This document shows positions 43,895-52,020 of a DNA stretch of 58,932 nt, piece by piece. Source of the stretch: a bacterium BMS3Bbin10. Lineage in GTDB: Bacteria > Pseudomonadota > Alphaproteobacteria > Rhizobiales > Methyloligellaceae. The stretch's first letter is position 1; each line of letters begins with the position of its first letter. Location: NCBI GenBank assembly GCA_002897995.1, contig BDTT01000137.1, positions 1 through 58,932 of the forward strand, in the 5' to 3' direction. The position numbers were made by a program, and so were the translations under genes. The notes beneath the pieces were generated by a model. The model was not told where the DNA came from. It worked only from the letters and a program-made list of their open reading frames with translations, and did not search any database.

Positions 43895-44560
43895 ATGCTC
43901 ATGCGCATGACTGGCGCAAAATCACGAACTTTTCGCCGCGCGGCCCTTGGTCTGCTTTTCAGTGCCGCGCTGGGCCTGCCGGCCGCGCAGGCGGAGCCAG
44001 GCGGCGATGCCGGACCCCGCGCCGCCGCGCCGGAGAGGTTCTCTTTGCCAAGCGACCAGGCCGGCACGGCCGATGAGCGGCGCGAACTGCTCGGTGAACT
44101 CTATGATCGCCTCGGCAAGGCGGAAAACCGGGACAGCGCCAAACTCATTGCGTCGGCCATCGAGAGATTGTGGCTGCGCTCGGGAAGCGACACCGTCGAT
44201 TTGCTGATGTCCCGGGCGGCTATTCTGATACAGGGCGATAAGTCTGAAACCGCCCTTCAAGTCCTGAATTCGGTTATCGAACTCGCACCGGGATATTCCG
44301 AAGGGTGGGCGCGCCGCGCGGCGCTCTATTTCAACCAGAAGGATTTCCGCAAGTCGCTTGACGATCTGCGTCATGCGCTGGCGCTTGATCCCTCCCACTA
44401 CAAGGCCATTCAGGGCCTGGGGCTTCTTATGCAGAAGCTGGGTGACAAGGAGGCCGCGCTACAGGCTGTCAGAAAGGCCCTGAAGGTGTATCCCCATCTT
44501 GAGGAGGCGCGGCAGGCGGAAGAAGAGCTGACCCGCGAAGTCGAAGGTCAGAGTATCTAG
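43895..44560 (+). CDS. Exported TPR-repeat protein
   Basis: 221 residues. A basic N-terminus and hydrophobic segment (RRAALGLLFSAALGLPAAQA) form a signal peptide. Two or three TPR repeats follow, with ETALQVLNSVIELAPGYSEGWARRAALYF, KDFRKSLDDLRHALALDPSHYKAIQGLGLLM and DKEAALQAVRKALKVYPHL. Such repeats mediate protein contacts in the periplasm. No partner is obvious. The gene is convergent with pyk, and repeat copy C fills the space between them, giving both stop codons. Confidence 0.8.
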   Translation: MLMRMTGAKSRTFRRAALGLLFSAALGLPAAQAEPGGDAGPRAAAPERFSLPSDQAGTADERRELLGELYDRLGKAENRDSAKLIASAIERLWLRSGSDTVDLLMSRAAILIQGDKSETALQVLNSVIELAPGYSEGWARRAALYFNQKDFRKSLDDLRHALALDPSHYKAIQGLGLLMQKLGDKEAALQAVRKALKVYPHLEEARQAEEELTREVEGQSI

Positions 44561-44661
44561 ATCGCTTCATGTTCTGATGGATTCAGAACCGCGATCCCGG
44601 TTTTGTCTATGCGCATCATTTTTCCGATAACCGGCTCCCGTTTATCGATGACACGCTCTAG
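44557..44661. repeat. CTAG-bounded two-hairpin repeat, copy C (inverted)
   Basis: It runs from CTAG (44557-44560) to CTAG (44658-44661), in the opposite direction to copies A and B. Hairpin 2 elements (AGATCGC, TTCTGAT, CGCGATC) and hairpin 1 elements (CCGATAA, TTTATCG) are recognisable but more degenerate. Its two CTAG ends contain the TAG stop codons of the TPR gene (forward) and pyk (reverse). The repeat spans the whole gap between the two convergent genes. Confidence 0.85.
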
Positions 44662-46094
44662 ATGCTCCCTGCTTCATTTTCACCGACGAACGCCACGCGC
44701 AGCAGGTTGGTCGCGCCAGGCGTGCCGAGCGGCACGCCCGCGGAAACGATGACCCTTTGCCCCGGCCTTGCGAAGCCCTCGCGGAAGGCGATCCGGCAGG
44801 CCTTTTCAACCATTTCGTCCAGGTCTTCCGCGTCGCTTGTGAGGACACAATGCAGGCCCCAGACCATGGCGAGACGCCGCGCCGTCGCGGCAATTGGCGT
44901 AAGCGCGATCACCGGCTGGCGCGGGCGCTCGCGCGCGGCCCTCAGTCCGGTTGAACCGGACCCCGTGTAGCAGACTATGGCCGCGAGATTGAGCGTTTCC
45001 GACACCGTGCGGGCCGCCGCCGAGATCGCATCGGCGGCCGTCGCCTCGGGTTCGATTTCCTGGGCGTGAATAAGCCGCTCATAGCCCGCGTCGCGTTCCA
45101 CCTCGATCGCGATCTTGTCCATGGTGACGACGGCCTCGACCGGGAACTGGCCGGCGGCGCTTTCGGCCGACAGCATGATCGCGTCCGCGCCGTCGAAAAC
45201 GGCGGTCGCGACGTCGGAGACTTCCGCGCGCGTGGGAACGGGCGCGGTAATCATGGACTCCAGCATCTGGGTTGCGATGACCACCGGCTTGCCGGTGCGT
45301 CTCGCGGCGAGCGTGATGCGCTTCTGGAGGCCGGGCACCTGTTCGAGCGGCATCTCCACGCCAAGGTCTCCGCGCGCGACCATGAGACCGTCGGACAGCT
45401 CAAGAATGGAATCCAGATGGTCGATTGCCGAAGGCTTCTCGATCTTGGTCATGATCGCCACGCGCCCGCGGGTCAGTTTCCGGGCCTCGGCCACATCGTC
45501 GGAGCGCTGGACGAAGGACAGGCCGATCCAGTCGGCGCCGAGATTGACGGCCTGTTCCAGATCCTTGCGGTCCTTGTCGGTCATGGCGCCGAAGGGCAGC
45601 ACCGTGTCGGGAAGGGAGATACCTTTCCGGCTGGCCAGCGCGCCGCCGGTGACGACTTGCGCGCTGATGGAATCGGGCGAAGTTTCGCGCACGACCAGAT
45701 GCAGCTTGCCATCGTCCAGAATGAGCTTGTGCCCCGGCTCCACCGCCCGGAATATTTCCGGATGCGGCAGGTGGACGCGTTGCGCCGTACCCAGTTCCTC
45801 ATTGCGGTCAAAACGGAATATCTCGCCCTCGACAAGCTCCGCCGCGCCGTCCGCGAATTCGCCGACCCGCAATTTGGGGCCCTGCAGATCGACCAGAATG
45901 CCAATGGGCCGGCCGGCGTCGGCCTCGATCTTGCGGATGACGCGGTGAAGCTCCGTCAGTCCCTCCGCCGAGGCGTGGCTCATATTGATGCGAAAAACAT
46001 CGGCGCCTGCTTCGAACAGGCACCGGATTGTATCTGGATCGGAAGAGGAGGGACCAAGTGTGGCGACGATCTTGACCCGGCGGTTTCTTCTCAT
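44658..46094 (-). CDS. pyk: Pyruvate kinase
   Basis: 478 residues. It converts phosphoenolpyruvate and ADP to pyruvate and ATP. The opening KIVATLGPSSSDPDTIR, FRINMSHAS, the active-site stretch IMTKIEKPSAI, ARGDLGVEMPLEQVP and the effector-side ATQMLESM are all present. C-terminal domain complete, ending VGENEAGSI. It is the last gene of a reverse-strand operon after DUF1036, with a four-base overlap. The stop codon lies inside repeat copy C. Confidence 0.97.
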   Translation of the reverse strand: MRRNRRVKIVATLGPSSSDPDTIRCLFEAGADVFRINMSHASAEGLTELHRVIRKIEADAGRPIGILVDLQGPKLRVGEFADGAAELVEGEIFRFDRNEELGTAQRVHLPHPEIFRAVEPGHKLILDDGKLHLVVRETSPDSISAQVVTGGALASRKGISLPDTVLPFGAMTDKDRKDLEQAVNLGADWIGLSFVQRSDDVAEARKLTRGRVAIMTKIEKPSAIDHLDSILELSDGLMVARGDLGVEMPLEQVPGLQKRITLAARRTGKPVVIATQMLESMITAPVPTRAEVSDVATAVFDGADAIMLSAESAAGQFPVEAVVTMDKIAIEVERDAGYERLIHAQEIEPEATAADAISAAARTVSETLNLAAIVCYTGSGSTGLRAARERPRQPVIALTPIAATARRLAMVWGLHCVLTSDAEDLDEMVEKACRIAFREGFARPGQRVIVSAGVPLGTPGATNLLRVAFVGENEAGSI

Positions 46095-46573
46095 TGATTC
46101 TTGGCTCTTCGCTCGACTTTGTCCTGAAGCGTTATGGTCCAGCTCTTCTCGTCTTTGGTGTCGACTTCAAAAAACCGCGTCCTGTTGAACCCGCGCTCCT
46201 CGCACCGGCTCGTGCCCCGGATTTCGAAGGCCTTGTCCTCGGTGCACATATAGAATTCAGAACTGCTCGCCGCAACGCCCTCGTTTCTATCCCAAACGCC
46301 GGGCCGGTCATAGTCAATAGCGTGAACATAATAGAAACGCGCAATAAGGTCGCCCTTGATCAATGTCCAGCACACGCTGGAGGGTATGGACCACCATCCT
46401 TCGCTGACCCAGCCTTCCTTGCCCTTATAGCCGATGACGACGCCGACGCGGCTGGGCGTCGTATTGCAGAGCTTCAGGTCGGCGCGGGCCGGCGACGCGC
46501 TGAAAAGCGCGGCCGCGAACAGCAAATTTGCGGCAAGCGCACCGATCAGGAGATTTTTGAAACGGACTGGCAT
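46091..46573 (-). CDS. DUF1036 exported protein
   Basis: 160 residues. A signal peptide ends at SPARAD. The mature part reads LKLCNTTPSRVGVVIGYKG and then GWVSEGWWSIPSSVCWTLIKGDL, a compact beta-rich domain with cysteines at fixed spacing, characteristic of DUF1036. The function is unknown. It overlaps pyk by four bases (ATGA) and follows the glycerate-kinase gene by 31 bases, so it is co-transcribed with carbon-metabolism genes. Its place beside pyk is common in alphaproteobacteria. Confidence 0.9.
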   Translation of the reverse strand: MPVRFKNLLIGALAANLLFAAALFSASPARADLKLCNTTPSRVGVVIGYKGKEGWVSEGWWSIPSSVCWTLIKGDLIARFYYVHAIDYDRPGVWDRNEGVAASSSEFYMCTEDKAFEIRGTSRCEERGFNRTRFFEVDTKDEKSWTITLQDKVERRAKNQ

Positions 46574-46604
46574 GTATCAGCGCGGGTCGTCGCTCATATT
46601 CACA

Positions 46605-47891
46605 TTAAAAGTCAATCAGAATGACTCGAAAATCATTAACATTCGTTCGCGTGGGTCCGGTCATTACCAAGTCATCCAAGGCACCGAAAAACTTAGAAGA
46701 GTCATTGTTCTGCAGAAATTTGGCAGGGTTAAGGCCTTTTGCGGCCGCGCGCTGCGGCGTGGACGGGTCGACAATGGCGCCGGCCGGATCGTCGGCCAGG
46801 CCCTCGCCGCCATCGGTGCCATCGGTGTCCGCCGCCAGTGCGCAAATGCCTTTCGCGCCCTCCAGCGCGTCCACCAGGGCCAGTGCATATTCCTGGTTCG
46901 GCCCGCCTTTTCCTCCTCCCGTAACCGTGACCGTCACTTCACCGCCCGACAGCAGCGCCGTGCGCCCTCCGCGCGCCTTGCACTCGAGCGCCAGGCGCGC
47001 ATGCTCGCGCGCCACATCCCGGGCCTCGCCTTCGATTGAATCGCCCAGAATCCTTGTGTCATATCCAAGAGTTCCGGCAAGTTTCGCCGCCGCCTCGAGG
47101 GCATCGGCGGGGCGCGAAACAAGGATATATTCGGTGGCGGCGAATAACGCGTCATCGGGAAGCGGCGTCTCGTTGCTCTCATCGCGCAAGGCGGCGGCAA
47201 CGGAATCTGGAACATCGACGTTTCTGTCCTTGAGGATCTGCCGCGCCTGCCCAAGCGTCGTCGGGTCGCCAACCGTGGGTCCGGACCCGATGGCCGAAGG
47301 GTCATCGCCCGGCACATCGGAGATGGCGAGTGTAACGAGGCGCGCCGGCGCCGCCGCCCGGGCAAGGCGTCCGCCCTTAATTCTTGAGAGATGTTTGCGC
47401 ACGCAGTTGATTTCGGAGATGGGCGCGCCCGACGCCAGCAGCCCCTTCGTCACCTCCTGCTTTTCCTCAAGGCTTATCCCTTTTGCCGGCGCGCTCCACA
47501 GGGCGGAAGCCCCGCCCGAGATCAGCACCAGAACCAAGTCCTCCCGCCTCGCGCCGCGCGCGATCTCCAGGGCCCGCGCCGCCGCCGCCGCACTCGCCTG
47601 CGTCGGGACCGGGTGTCCGGCCTCCAGCATTTCGATCGCCCTTGTCGGCGAGGTGAATCCGGTGCGGGTGACGGCGCAGCCGGTGAGTTCGGGCGCCGGG
47701 CTTCCGGCCAGATAGTGCTGCTCCGCGGCCTGGACCATTGCCGCCGATCCCTTGCCCGCGCCGAGTATGATGAGCCTGCCATCCTCCGGTGGATCGGGCA
47801 GGGCGGGAGGGACGCAGACAAGCGGGTTGGCCGCCTCCACGGCGGCCTCGAGGAGCTGCATCAGGTGCCGGCGCTGGTCACTGACTGTCAT
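46605..47891 (-). CDS. Glycerate kinase / MOFRL family
   Basis: 428 residues. The N-terminal DUF4147 domain has RLIILGAGKGSAAMVQAAEQ, VLVLISGGASALWSAP and NCVRKHLSRIKGGRLA. The C-terminal MOFRL domain has LLSGGEVTVTVTGGGKGGPNQEYALAL and ADTDGTDG. These are the marks of class II glycerate 2-kinases (GckA), once named hydroxypyruvate reductase (TtuD). The product would be 2-phosphoglycerate, two steps from the pyruvate kinase substrate. The start at 47891 is taken because it overlaps the upstream EamA stop by four bases; a longer frame is a shadow. Confidence 0.92.
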   Translation of the reverse strand: MTVSDQRRHLMQLLEAAVEAANPLVCVPPALPDPPEDGRLIILGAGKGSAAMVQAAEQHYLAGSPAPELTGCAVTRTGFTSPTRAIEMLEAGHPVPTQASAAAAARALEIARGARREDLVLVLISGGASALWSAPAKGISLEEKQEVTKGLLASGAPISEINCVRKHLSRIKGGRLARAAAPARLVTLAISDVPGDDPSAIGSGPTVGDPTTLGQARQILKDRNVDVPDSVAAALRDESNETPLPDDALFAATEYILVSRPADALEAAAKLAGTLGYDTRILGDSIEGEARDVAREHARLALECKARGGRTALLSGGEVTVTVTGGGKGGPNQEYALALVDALEGAKGICALAADTDGTDGGEGLADDPAGAIVDPSTPQRAAAKGLNPAKFLQNNDSSKFFGALDDLVMTGPTRTNVNDFRVILIDF

Positions 47892-48805
47892 GGGGTGAAA
47901 TGTGCTTTCTCTTGTTTTGGCCGGGCGGCGTAAATCCCGGCAAGAATAAGCAGGCCGCCGCCAAGCTGCCATATCGTAACCGGTTCCGAAAGGATCACCC
48001 ACGCCATCGAGGCGGCGGCGAGCACTTCGATGAACATCACCAGCGATGAGAAGACCGCCGGCAGGTGCCCCAGGGCGTAAGCGGTAAATCCCTGGCCCCC
48101 AACCTGGGAAATCAGCGCCAGGGCGCAAAGCGCCGCGACGCCCTCCAGGCTTTGCGGCAGCAGGCGGTCTTCCAGCAGGACGGCGGCGGCGAACAGGAAA
48201 CCGGTGCTGACGAGGGCGGGATAGAACATCACCTGGGCCGGGCTCATGCGCCGCCTGGCAAAGGCCACCGCAAGGAAATAGGCGCCGAAGAAACCGGCCG
48301 TAATCAAACCGCTGATGTCGCCATACACATTTTCGGGGTTGAATGTCCGGCTTGCGCCAACCAGCAGGAGCGCCCCCAGGACACCGGATGCGACGCCGGC
48401 CAGAATGCCCTTCGTGACCTTCTCTTTCAGAAACATCCAGGCGCCGAATGCAACCGCCAGCGGGGTCATGGTGGCGAGCAGGGTGGCGTTGGCGACGGTG
48501 GTTTTCATGATGGCCAGATGCCAGAAAAACAGATCCCCCGCGAACAGAAAGCCGATCCCCGCAATCAGCTTCCAGTCCCTTGCCGGATCGAGCGCGCGCA
48601 CCGGCGTCCGTGACTTTTCGATCTGGAGCCAGAGCCACAGTACCGGGACCGCCAGCGCCATGCGCCAGAATGCGCTGGTGAACGGCCCGACATCCGCGAG
48701 CCGCACGAAAATCGGCGAGGCGCCCATCGCCACCGCCCCCAGCACCAGGGCGGCGAAGGGGAGCGCGAATGCGTTTCGTGACAGGGCTCCGGGGCGGGGC
48801 TGCAT
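47888..48805 (-). CDS. DMT superfamily transporter (EamA)
   Basis: 305 residues in two EamA repeats with about ten membrane helices (FALPFAALVLGAVAMGAS, AFWRMALAVPVLWLWLQI, LIAGIGFLFAGDLFFWHLAIM in the first; AALCALALISQVGGQGFTAYALG, LGGGLLILAGIYAA in the second). Exports or takes up small metabolites; the cargo is not predictable by sequence. It is first in the operon with glycerate kinase, DUF1036 and pyk, so uptake or release of glycerate or a related acid is a reasonable guess. Confidence 0.88.
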   Translation of the reverse strand: MQPRPGALSRNAFALPFAALVLGAVAMGASPIFVRLADVGPFTSAFWRMALAVPVLWLWLQIEKSRTPVRALDPARDWKLIAGIGFLFAGDLFFWHLAIMKTTVANATLLATMTPLAVAFGAWMFLKEKVTKGILAGVASGVLGALLLVGASRTFNPENVYGDISGLITAGFFGAYFLAVAFARRRMSPAQVMFYPALVSTGFLFAAAVLLEDRLLPQSLEGVAALCALALISQVGGQGFTAYALGHLPAVFSSLVMFIEVLAAASMAWVILSEPVTIWQLGGGLLILAGIYAARPKQEKAHFTP

Positions 48806-48867
48806 TTTCCGGGGAATTTCCTCATGAGTGCATGACCTGGGCTGTGGCGCTTACTATAGTGCCCGCG

Positions 48868-49719
48868 ATGATGAGACTAGCCGATAGAGCGGGCCGAGCG
48901 GAGGCAAAAGTGTTCCCCCCTTTTTCGCGTATCGAAGGCGAGGCGGGCGCCGGACTGCTGATCGTTTGCGATCACGCCAGCAACGCGCTGCCTCCCGAAT
49001 ATGGAATGCTTGGGCTCACTCCGGCGCAGCTTGAGCGCCATATCGGTTACGACATCGGCGCGGCGGGGGTCGTCGCGGAGGTTTCCCGGCGGCTGGGCGC
49101 GCCGGCAATCCTTTCGGGCTTCTCGCGGCTTCTGATCGACGCCAACCGGGGGGATGACGACCCGACGCTCATCATGCGTCTTTCAGACGGCGCCGTGGTG
49201 CCGGGAAATGCGGCCCATGACGCGGCGGAACGCCGGCGGCGGATTGAGCGTTACCATGCCCCTTACCATCGCGCCATCGACGCCGCGATCGATGACGCAA
49301 TCGCCGCCGGCCATCCGCCGGCCCTGTTTTCGGTTCATACATTCACCGATAACTGGCGCGGAACCCGAAGGCCCTGGCATGCGACCGTTTTGTGGGACAA
49401 CGACCCGCGCATGCCGGTGCCGATGCTTGAGGCGCTGCGCGCGGAGCGCGATCTCGTCATTGGCGAAAATGTGCCCTATTCGGGAGAATTGAAGGGCGAT
49501 TGCCTCTATCGCCACGGCACGAAGCGCGGGCTCGCCCATGCGCTTATCGAGATCAGGCAGGACCTTGTGCGCGAGGCTTGCGGGCAGCTTGAATGGGGCG
49601 AGAGGCTGGCGCGTATCGTGGGCGCTGTGCTGGAGGCCGGCGCGCGCGATGCGCCGCTCAATTCGGTGCGCCACTACGGGTCCAATACCGACGTCCCGGG
49701 CGCTCAGATTCAACCATAG
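48868..49719 (+). CDS. N-formylglutamate amidohydrolase-like protein
   Basis: 283 residues. LLIVCDHASNALPPEYG near residue 30 contains the first metal-binding Asp/His region, LLIDANRGDDDPTLI the Asn/Arg stretch, FSVHTFTDNWRGTRRPWH the third block and LIEIRQDLV the conserved Glu region. It is distant from the paralogue at 35323 and closer to the subgroup that sits beside DUF1244 and GapR genes. The start at 48868 is one of two adjacent Met codons (48868 and 48871). The DUF1244 gene follows after 9 bases. Confidence 0.87.
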   Translation: MMRLADRAGRAEAKVFPPFSRIEGEAGAGLLIVCDHASNALPPEYGMLGLTPAQLERHIGYDIGAAGVVAEVSRRLGAPAILSGFSRLLIDANRGDDDPTLIMRLSDGAVVPGNAAHDAAERRRRIERYHAPYHRAIDAAIDDAIAAGHPPALFSVHTFTDNWRGTRRPWHATVLWDNDPRMPVPMLEALRAERDLVIGENVPYSGELKGDCLYRHGTKRGLAHALIEIRQDLVREACGQLEWGERLARIVGAVLEAGARDAPLNSVRHYGSNTDVPGAQIQP

Positions 49720-49728
49720 GAGCGGCAC

Positions 49729-50043
49729 ATGGCTGATATCGATGCAAAAATGAGACAGGAGCTGGAGGCCGCCGCATTCCGGCGGCTGGTGGCTCATCTG
49801 CGCGCCAGTCCGCAGGTGCAGAATATCGATCTGATGAACCTGTCCGGGTTTTGCCGGAACTGCCTCGCGAACTGGTATCGCGATGCGGCAAATGAAAAGG
49901 GCGTCGATCTGTCGAAGGAGGCTTCGCGCGAAATCGTCTATGGCATGCCATACGAGACCTGGAAGGAGAAGCACCAGAAAGAGGCCTCCGCTGAAAAACT
50001 GGCCCGCTTTGAAGAAGTCCGCCCGCCGGAGAGCCGGGACTGA
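49729..50043 (+). CDS. DUF1244 protein
   Basis: 104 residues. NIDLMNLSGFCRNCLANWYRDAANEKG in the middle, with Cys pair FCRNC, and MPYETWKEKHQKEA near the end are the family signature. The Cys-x2-Cys pair could bind metal. Function unknown. It follows the amidohydrolase-like gene by 9 bases, so co-transcription is likely; gapR lies 208 bases downstream on the same strand. Confidence 0.92.
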   Translation: MADIDAKMRQELEAAAFRRLVAHLRASPQVQNIDLMNLSGFCRNCLANWYRDAANEKGVDLSKEASREIVYGMPYETWKEKHQKEASAEKLARFEEVRPPESRD

Positions 50044-50251
50044 AAGTGTCTTTTTCGCACAGGGGCTGGTTTTCATTTGCGGCTAGTTTTCATTTGCGCA
50101 TTTTCCGGGCGGAAAACCGCACACACTTTTCCTGAAAATGCTCTAATCACTGGATAACTCTCAGGATCGTCTTGATCGCTTCCCCCTCGGTGGCTACTTC
50201 TTGGGCCCCGCAAAACGCCCGCCCTTCCCGGCGCAACAGGGTAAGACCCCC

Positions 50252-50521
50252 ATGTCCGATATACTGCAATCAGGAACCCGCGATCACCTGCGCGCCTTTG
50301 TCGAGCGCATCGAGCGGCTGGAAGAGGAAAAGGCGGCGCTGACCGCCGATATCCGCGAGGTGTATTCAGAAGCCAAGGCCATGGGCTTCGATGCAAAGAT
50401 CCTAAGGAAGGTTGTGGGCCTGAGGAAGCAGGATGTCCAGGAGCGCGAGGAACAAGAAGCGGTGCTCGCCACCTATCTGATTGCGCTCGGCATGGTGCCC
50501 GAGGACGACCCCGCGGGCTGA
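50252..50521 (+). CDS. gapR: GapR nucleoid-associated protein (DUF2312)
   Basis: 89 residues, the same length as Caulobacter Gap[38 protein letters not shown] and [12 protein letters not shown] are near-signature. The protein is a coiled-coil tetramer that binds overtwisted, AT-rich DNA ahead of replication forks and helps topoisomerases. The start at 50252 (MSDILQS) is fixed by family length; a longer frame from 50201 is not supported. It is preceded by an intergenic stretch of 208 bases that should contain its promoter. Confidence 0.94.
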   Translation: MSDILQSGTRDHLRAFVERIERLEEEKAALTADIREVYSEAKAMGFDAKILRKVVGLRKQDVQEREEQEAVLATYLIALGMVPEDDPAG

Positions 50522-50555
50522 ACCCAAAGGGAAATTGACGGGGAACCCGTCCCGC

Positions 50556-51761
50556 TTACCGGCTGGCTGTGCGAATGGCTTTCGTCGCAACCGCGCCGGC
50601 GGCCTTGTTCGCGGACGCGCCGAACGTCACCAGGGCCAGTTTCTGGGTATAGCCGAGGCCCTTCGCAAGCGAGGCCGAATAGCCGCCTTCGGGGTCCCTG
50701 AACAGATAGTCCTCTTCATCCGCGCCAGGCGCCGTCAGCTGCGCAAGCGCGCGGTCCGAGGCGACGCGCGCATCTCCCAGCAGCGGCGTCACCGAGAAAG
50801 GCTGGTAGCTCAACTCTTCAGGATGTTCCGCGCCGCCAAGCTGCGTAATGGCGATCTCGGGCGTGGCCGCGGGGGCTTTGGCGACAACCGTTTTGGGAGC
50901 CGGGGACAGGGCGGCGGTGCGCAGGGCGGCCAGATCCGGCCCGGCGGGCGGGGCGGGAGGCGTTTCACGCGGTATCGAGGCCGTCGTTTCCATCGAGGCC
51001 CTGGGCCATTTGAGCGAGGATGGTGTAAAGCCCGCCATCAATATCTTCGCCGGAAGCTTGATCTTGCTTTTCCTCGCGATGAAATTATCGATATTCCTGT
51101 CCAGCTTGGCCAGTGCAATACGGGAATCACGTTTGGTGATCGGACGACCGTCGCGCGGCATGTATTTGGTCTTGCCGCTGGGGAACAGGGCCGCCAGTTC
51201 CTGGCGCGGCAGGCGCGGCCAGTTGCGCACGCGCCCGGTGTCCACATGGACGAATGGAAGCCCGGATCTGGGATAGTAGCCGACCCCGCCGACCTCGCGC
51301 ACCAGCGCGGAATTCCTCAACTTTTTGACCGGAATATCGGGAAAATGAATATCGGCGGCCTTGCCCAGAATATGCTGGCTCTTGCGGGCCTGTCCTCCGC
51401 CCCGGCGCCTGAGCTTCTCATTGGTCTTTTTCGAGCGGTAGCCCGAGACCAGATGGATGGGCTCCCTGGAGCCGAGTTCCTGATATATTTCCCAGATCGT
51501 ATTGATCAGCTCCGGGTCCATTTCCGTCGGTTCATTGCGGCGCCAGTCCCGCATGATGTAATTGATTTGCTTCGTGCCTTCGGGCAGCAGCTTGCCCTCG
51601 CGCATGAATGTAACGGTCACCGTTTCCTTGGAGTGAATATTGTAGAAGGAGAGGGTTCGGGTATCGCCCGCCGCCTGCGCACCCCAGGAGGCGCCCGCAA
51701 CGGCCAGACCCGTGACTGCCGGCAACAGCGCCCGTCTTGCGCGCAGGATTGCTTGTCGCAA
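50556..51761 (-). CDS. DUF882/M15-like exported peptidase
   Basis: 401 residues. A signal peptide (about 1-30, ending SWGAQAA) precedes a peptidase domain (about 35-190) with IHLVSGYRSKKTNEKLRR, SQHILGKAADIHF and PFVHVDTG, which provide the zinc-binding His/Asp/His set of M15-type D,D- or L,D-carboxypeptidases such as YcbK/MepK. A long Pro/Ala-rich C-terminal tail (about 210-400) is unassigned. It lies 259 bases from an L,D-transpeptidase gene on the same strand; both act on peptidoglycan cross-links. Confidence 0.88.
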   Translation of the reverse strand: MRQAILRARRALLPAVTGLAVAGASWGAQAAGDTRTLSFYNIHSKETVTVTFMREGKLLPEGTKQINYIMRDWRRNEPTEMDPELINTIWEIYQELGSREPIHLVSGYRSKKTNEKLRRRGGGQARKSQHILGKAADIHFPDIPVKKLRNSALVREVGGVGYYPRSGLPFVHVDTGRVRNWPRLPRQELAALFPSGKTKYMPRDGRPITKRDSRIALAKLDRNIDNFIARKSKIKLPAKILMAGFTPSSLKWPRASMETTASIPRETPPAPPAGPDLAALRTAALSPAPKTVVAKAPAATPEIAITQLGGAEHPEELSYQPFSVTPLLGDARVASDRALAQLTAPGADEEDYLFRDPEGGYSASLAKGLGYTQKLALVTFGASANKAAGAVATKAIRTASR

Positions 51762-51961
51762 AATTTCCCCCGGTCCTAACGTTGCCGCACGACTGGTACG
51801 GTAATCCCCACAACTAACGGCACGATGGTCCCCACAATACGTGCTGGCCCATGTCCGACCCTGAGTTTAACAGCGGCGGCGGGGGCCGACGCCATGATTC
51901 AGGTCAAATCATTAAGCAATAGTAACTTTGGAATTGCGAGGAAAAAATGGCGTATATGCAA

Positions 51962-51998
51962 ACTCACGCGCCCTGCATTAAGCAGGCTGCGCGTGAGT
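51962..51998 (-). terminator. Hairpin after the L,D-transpeptidase gene
   Basis: ACTCACGCG (51962-51970) pairs with CGCGTGAGT (51990-51998), with an inner CCTGC / GCAGG stem. It sits 22 bases beyond the stop of the reverse-strand transpeptidase gene and is followed on that strand by TTTGCAT. A probable terminator. Confidence 0.6.
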
Positions 51999-52020
51999 CA
52001 ATGTTAATTCCCTGAAAAGA

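Noticed and set aside
47892-48638. N-terminal extension of glycerate kinase to 677 residues
   Set aside because: The extra 249 residues overlap the EamA gene in another frame; the four-base overlap at 47888-47891 marks the true start.
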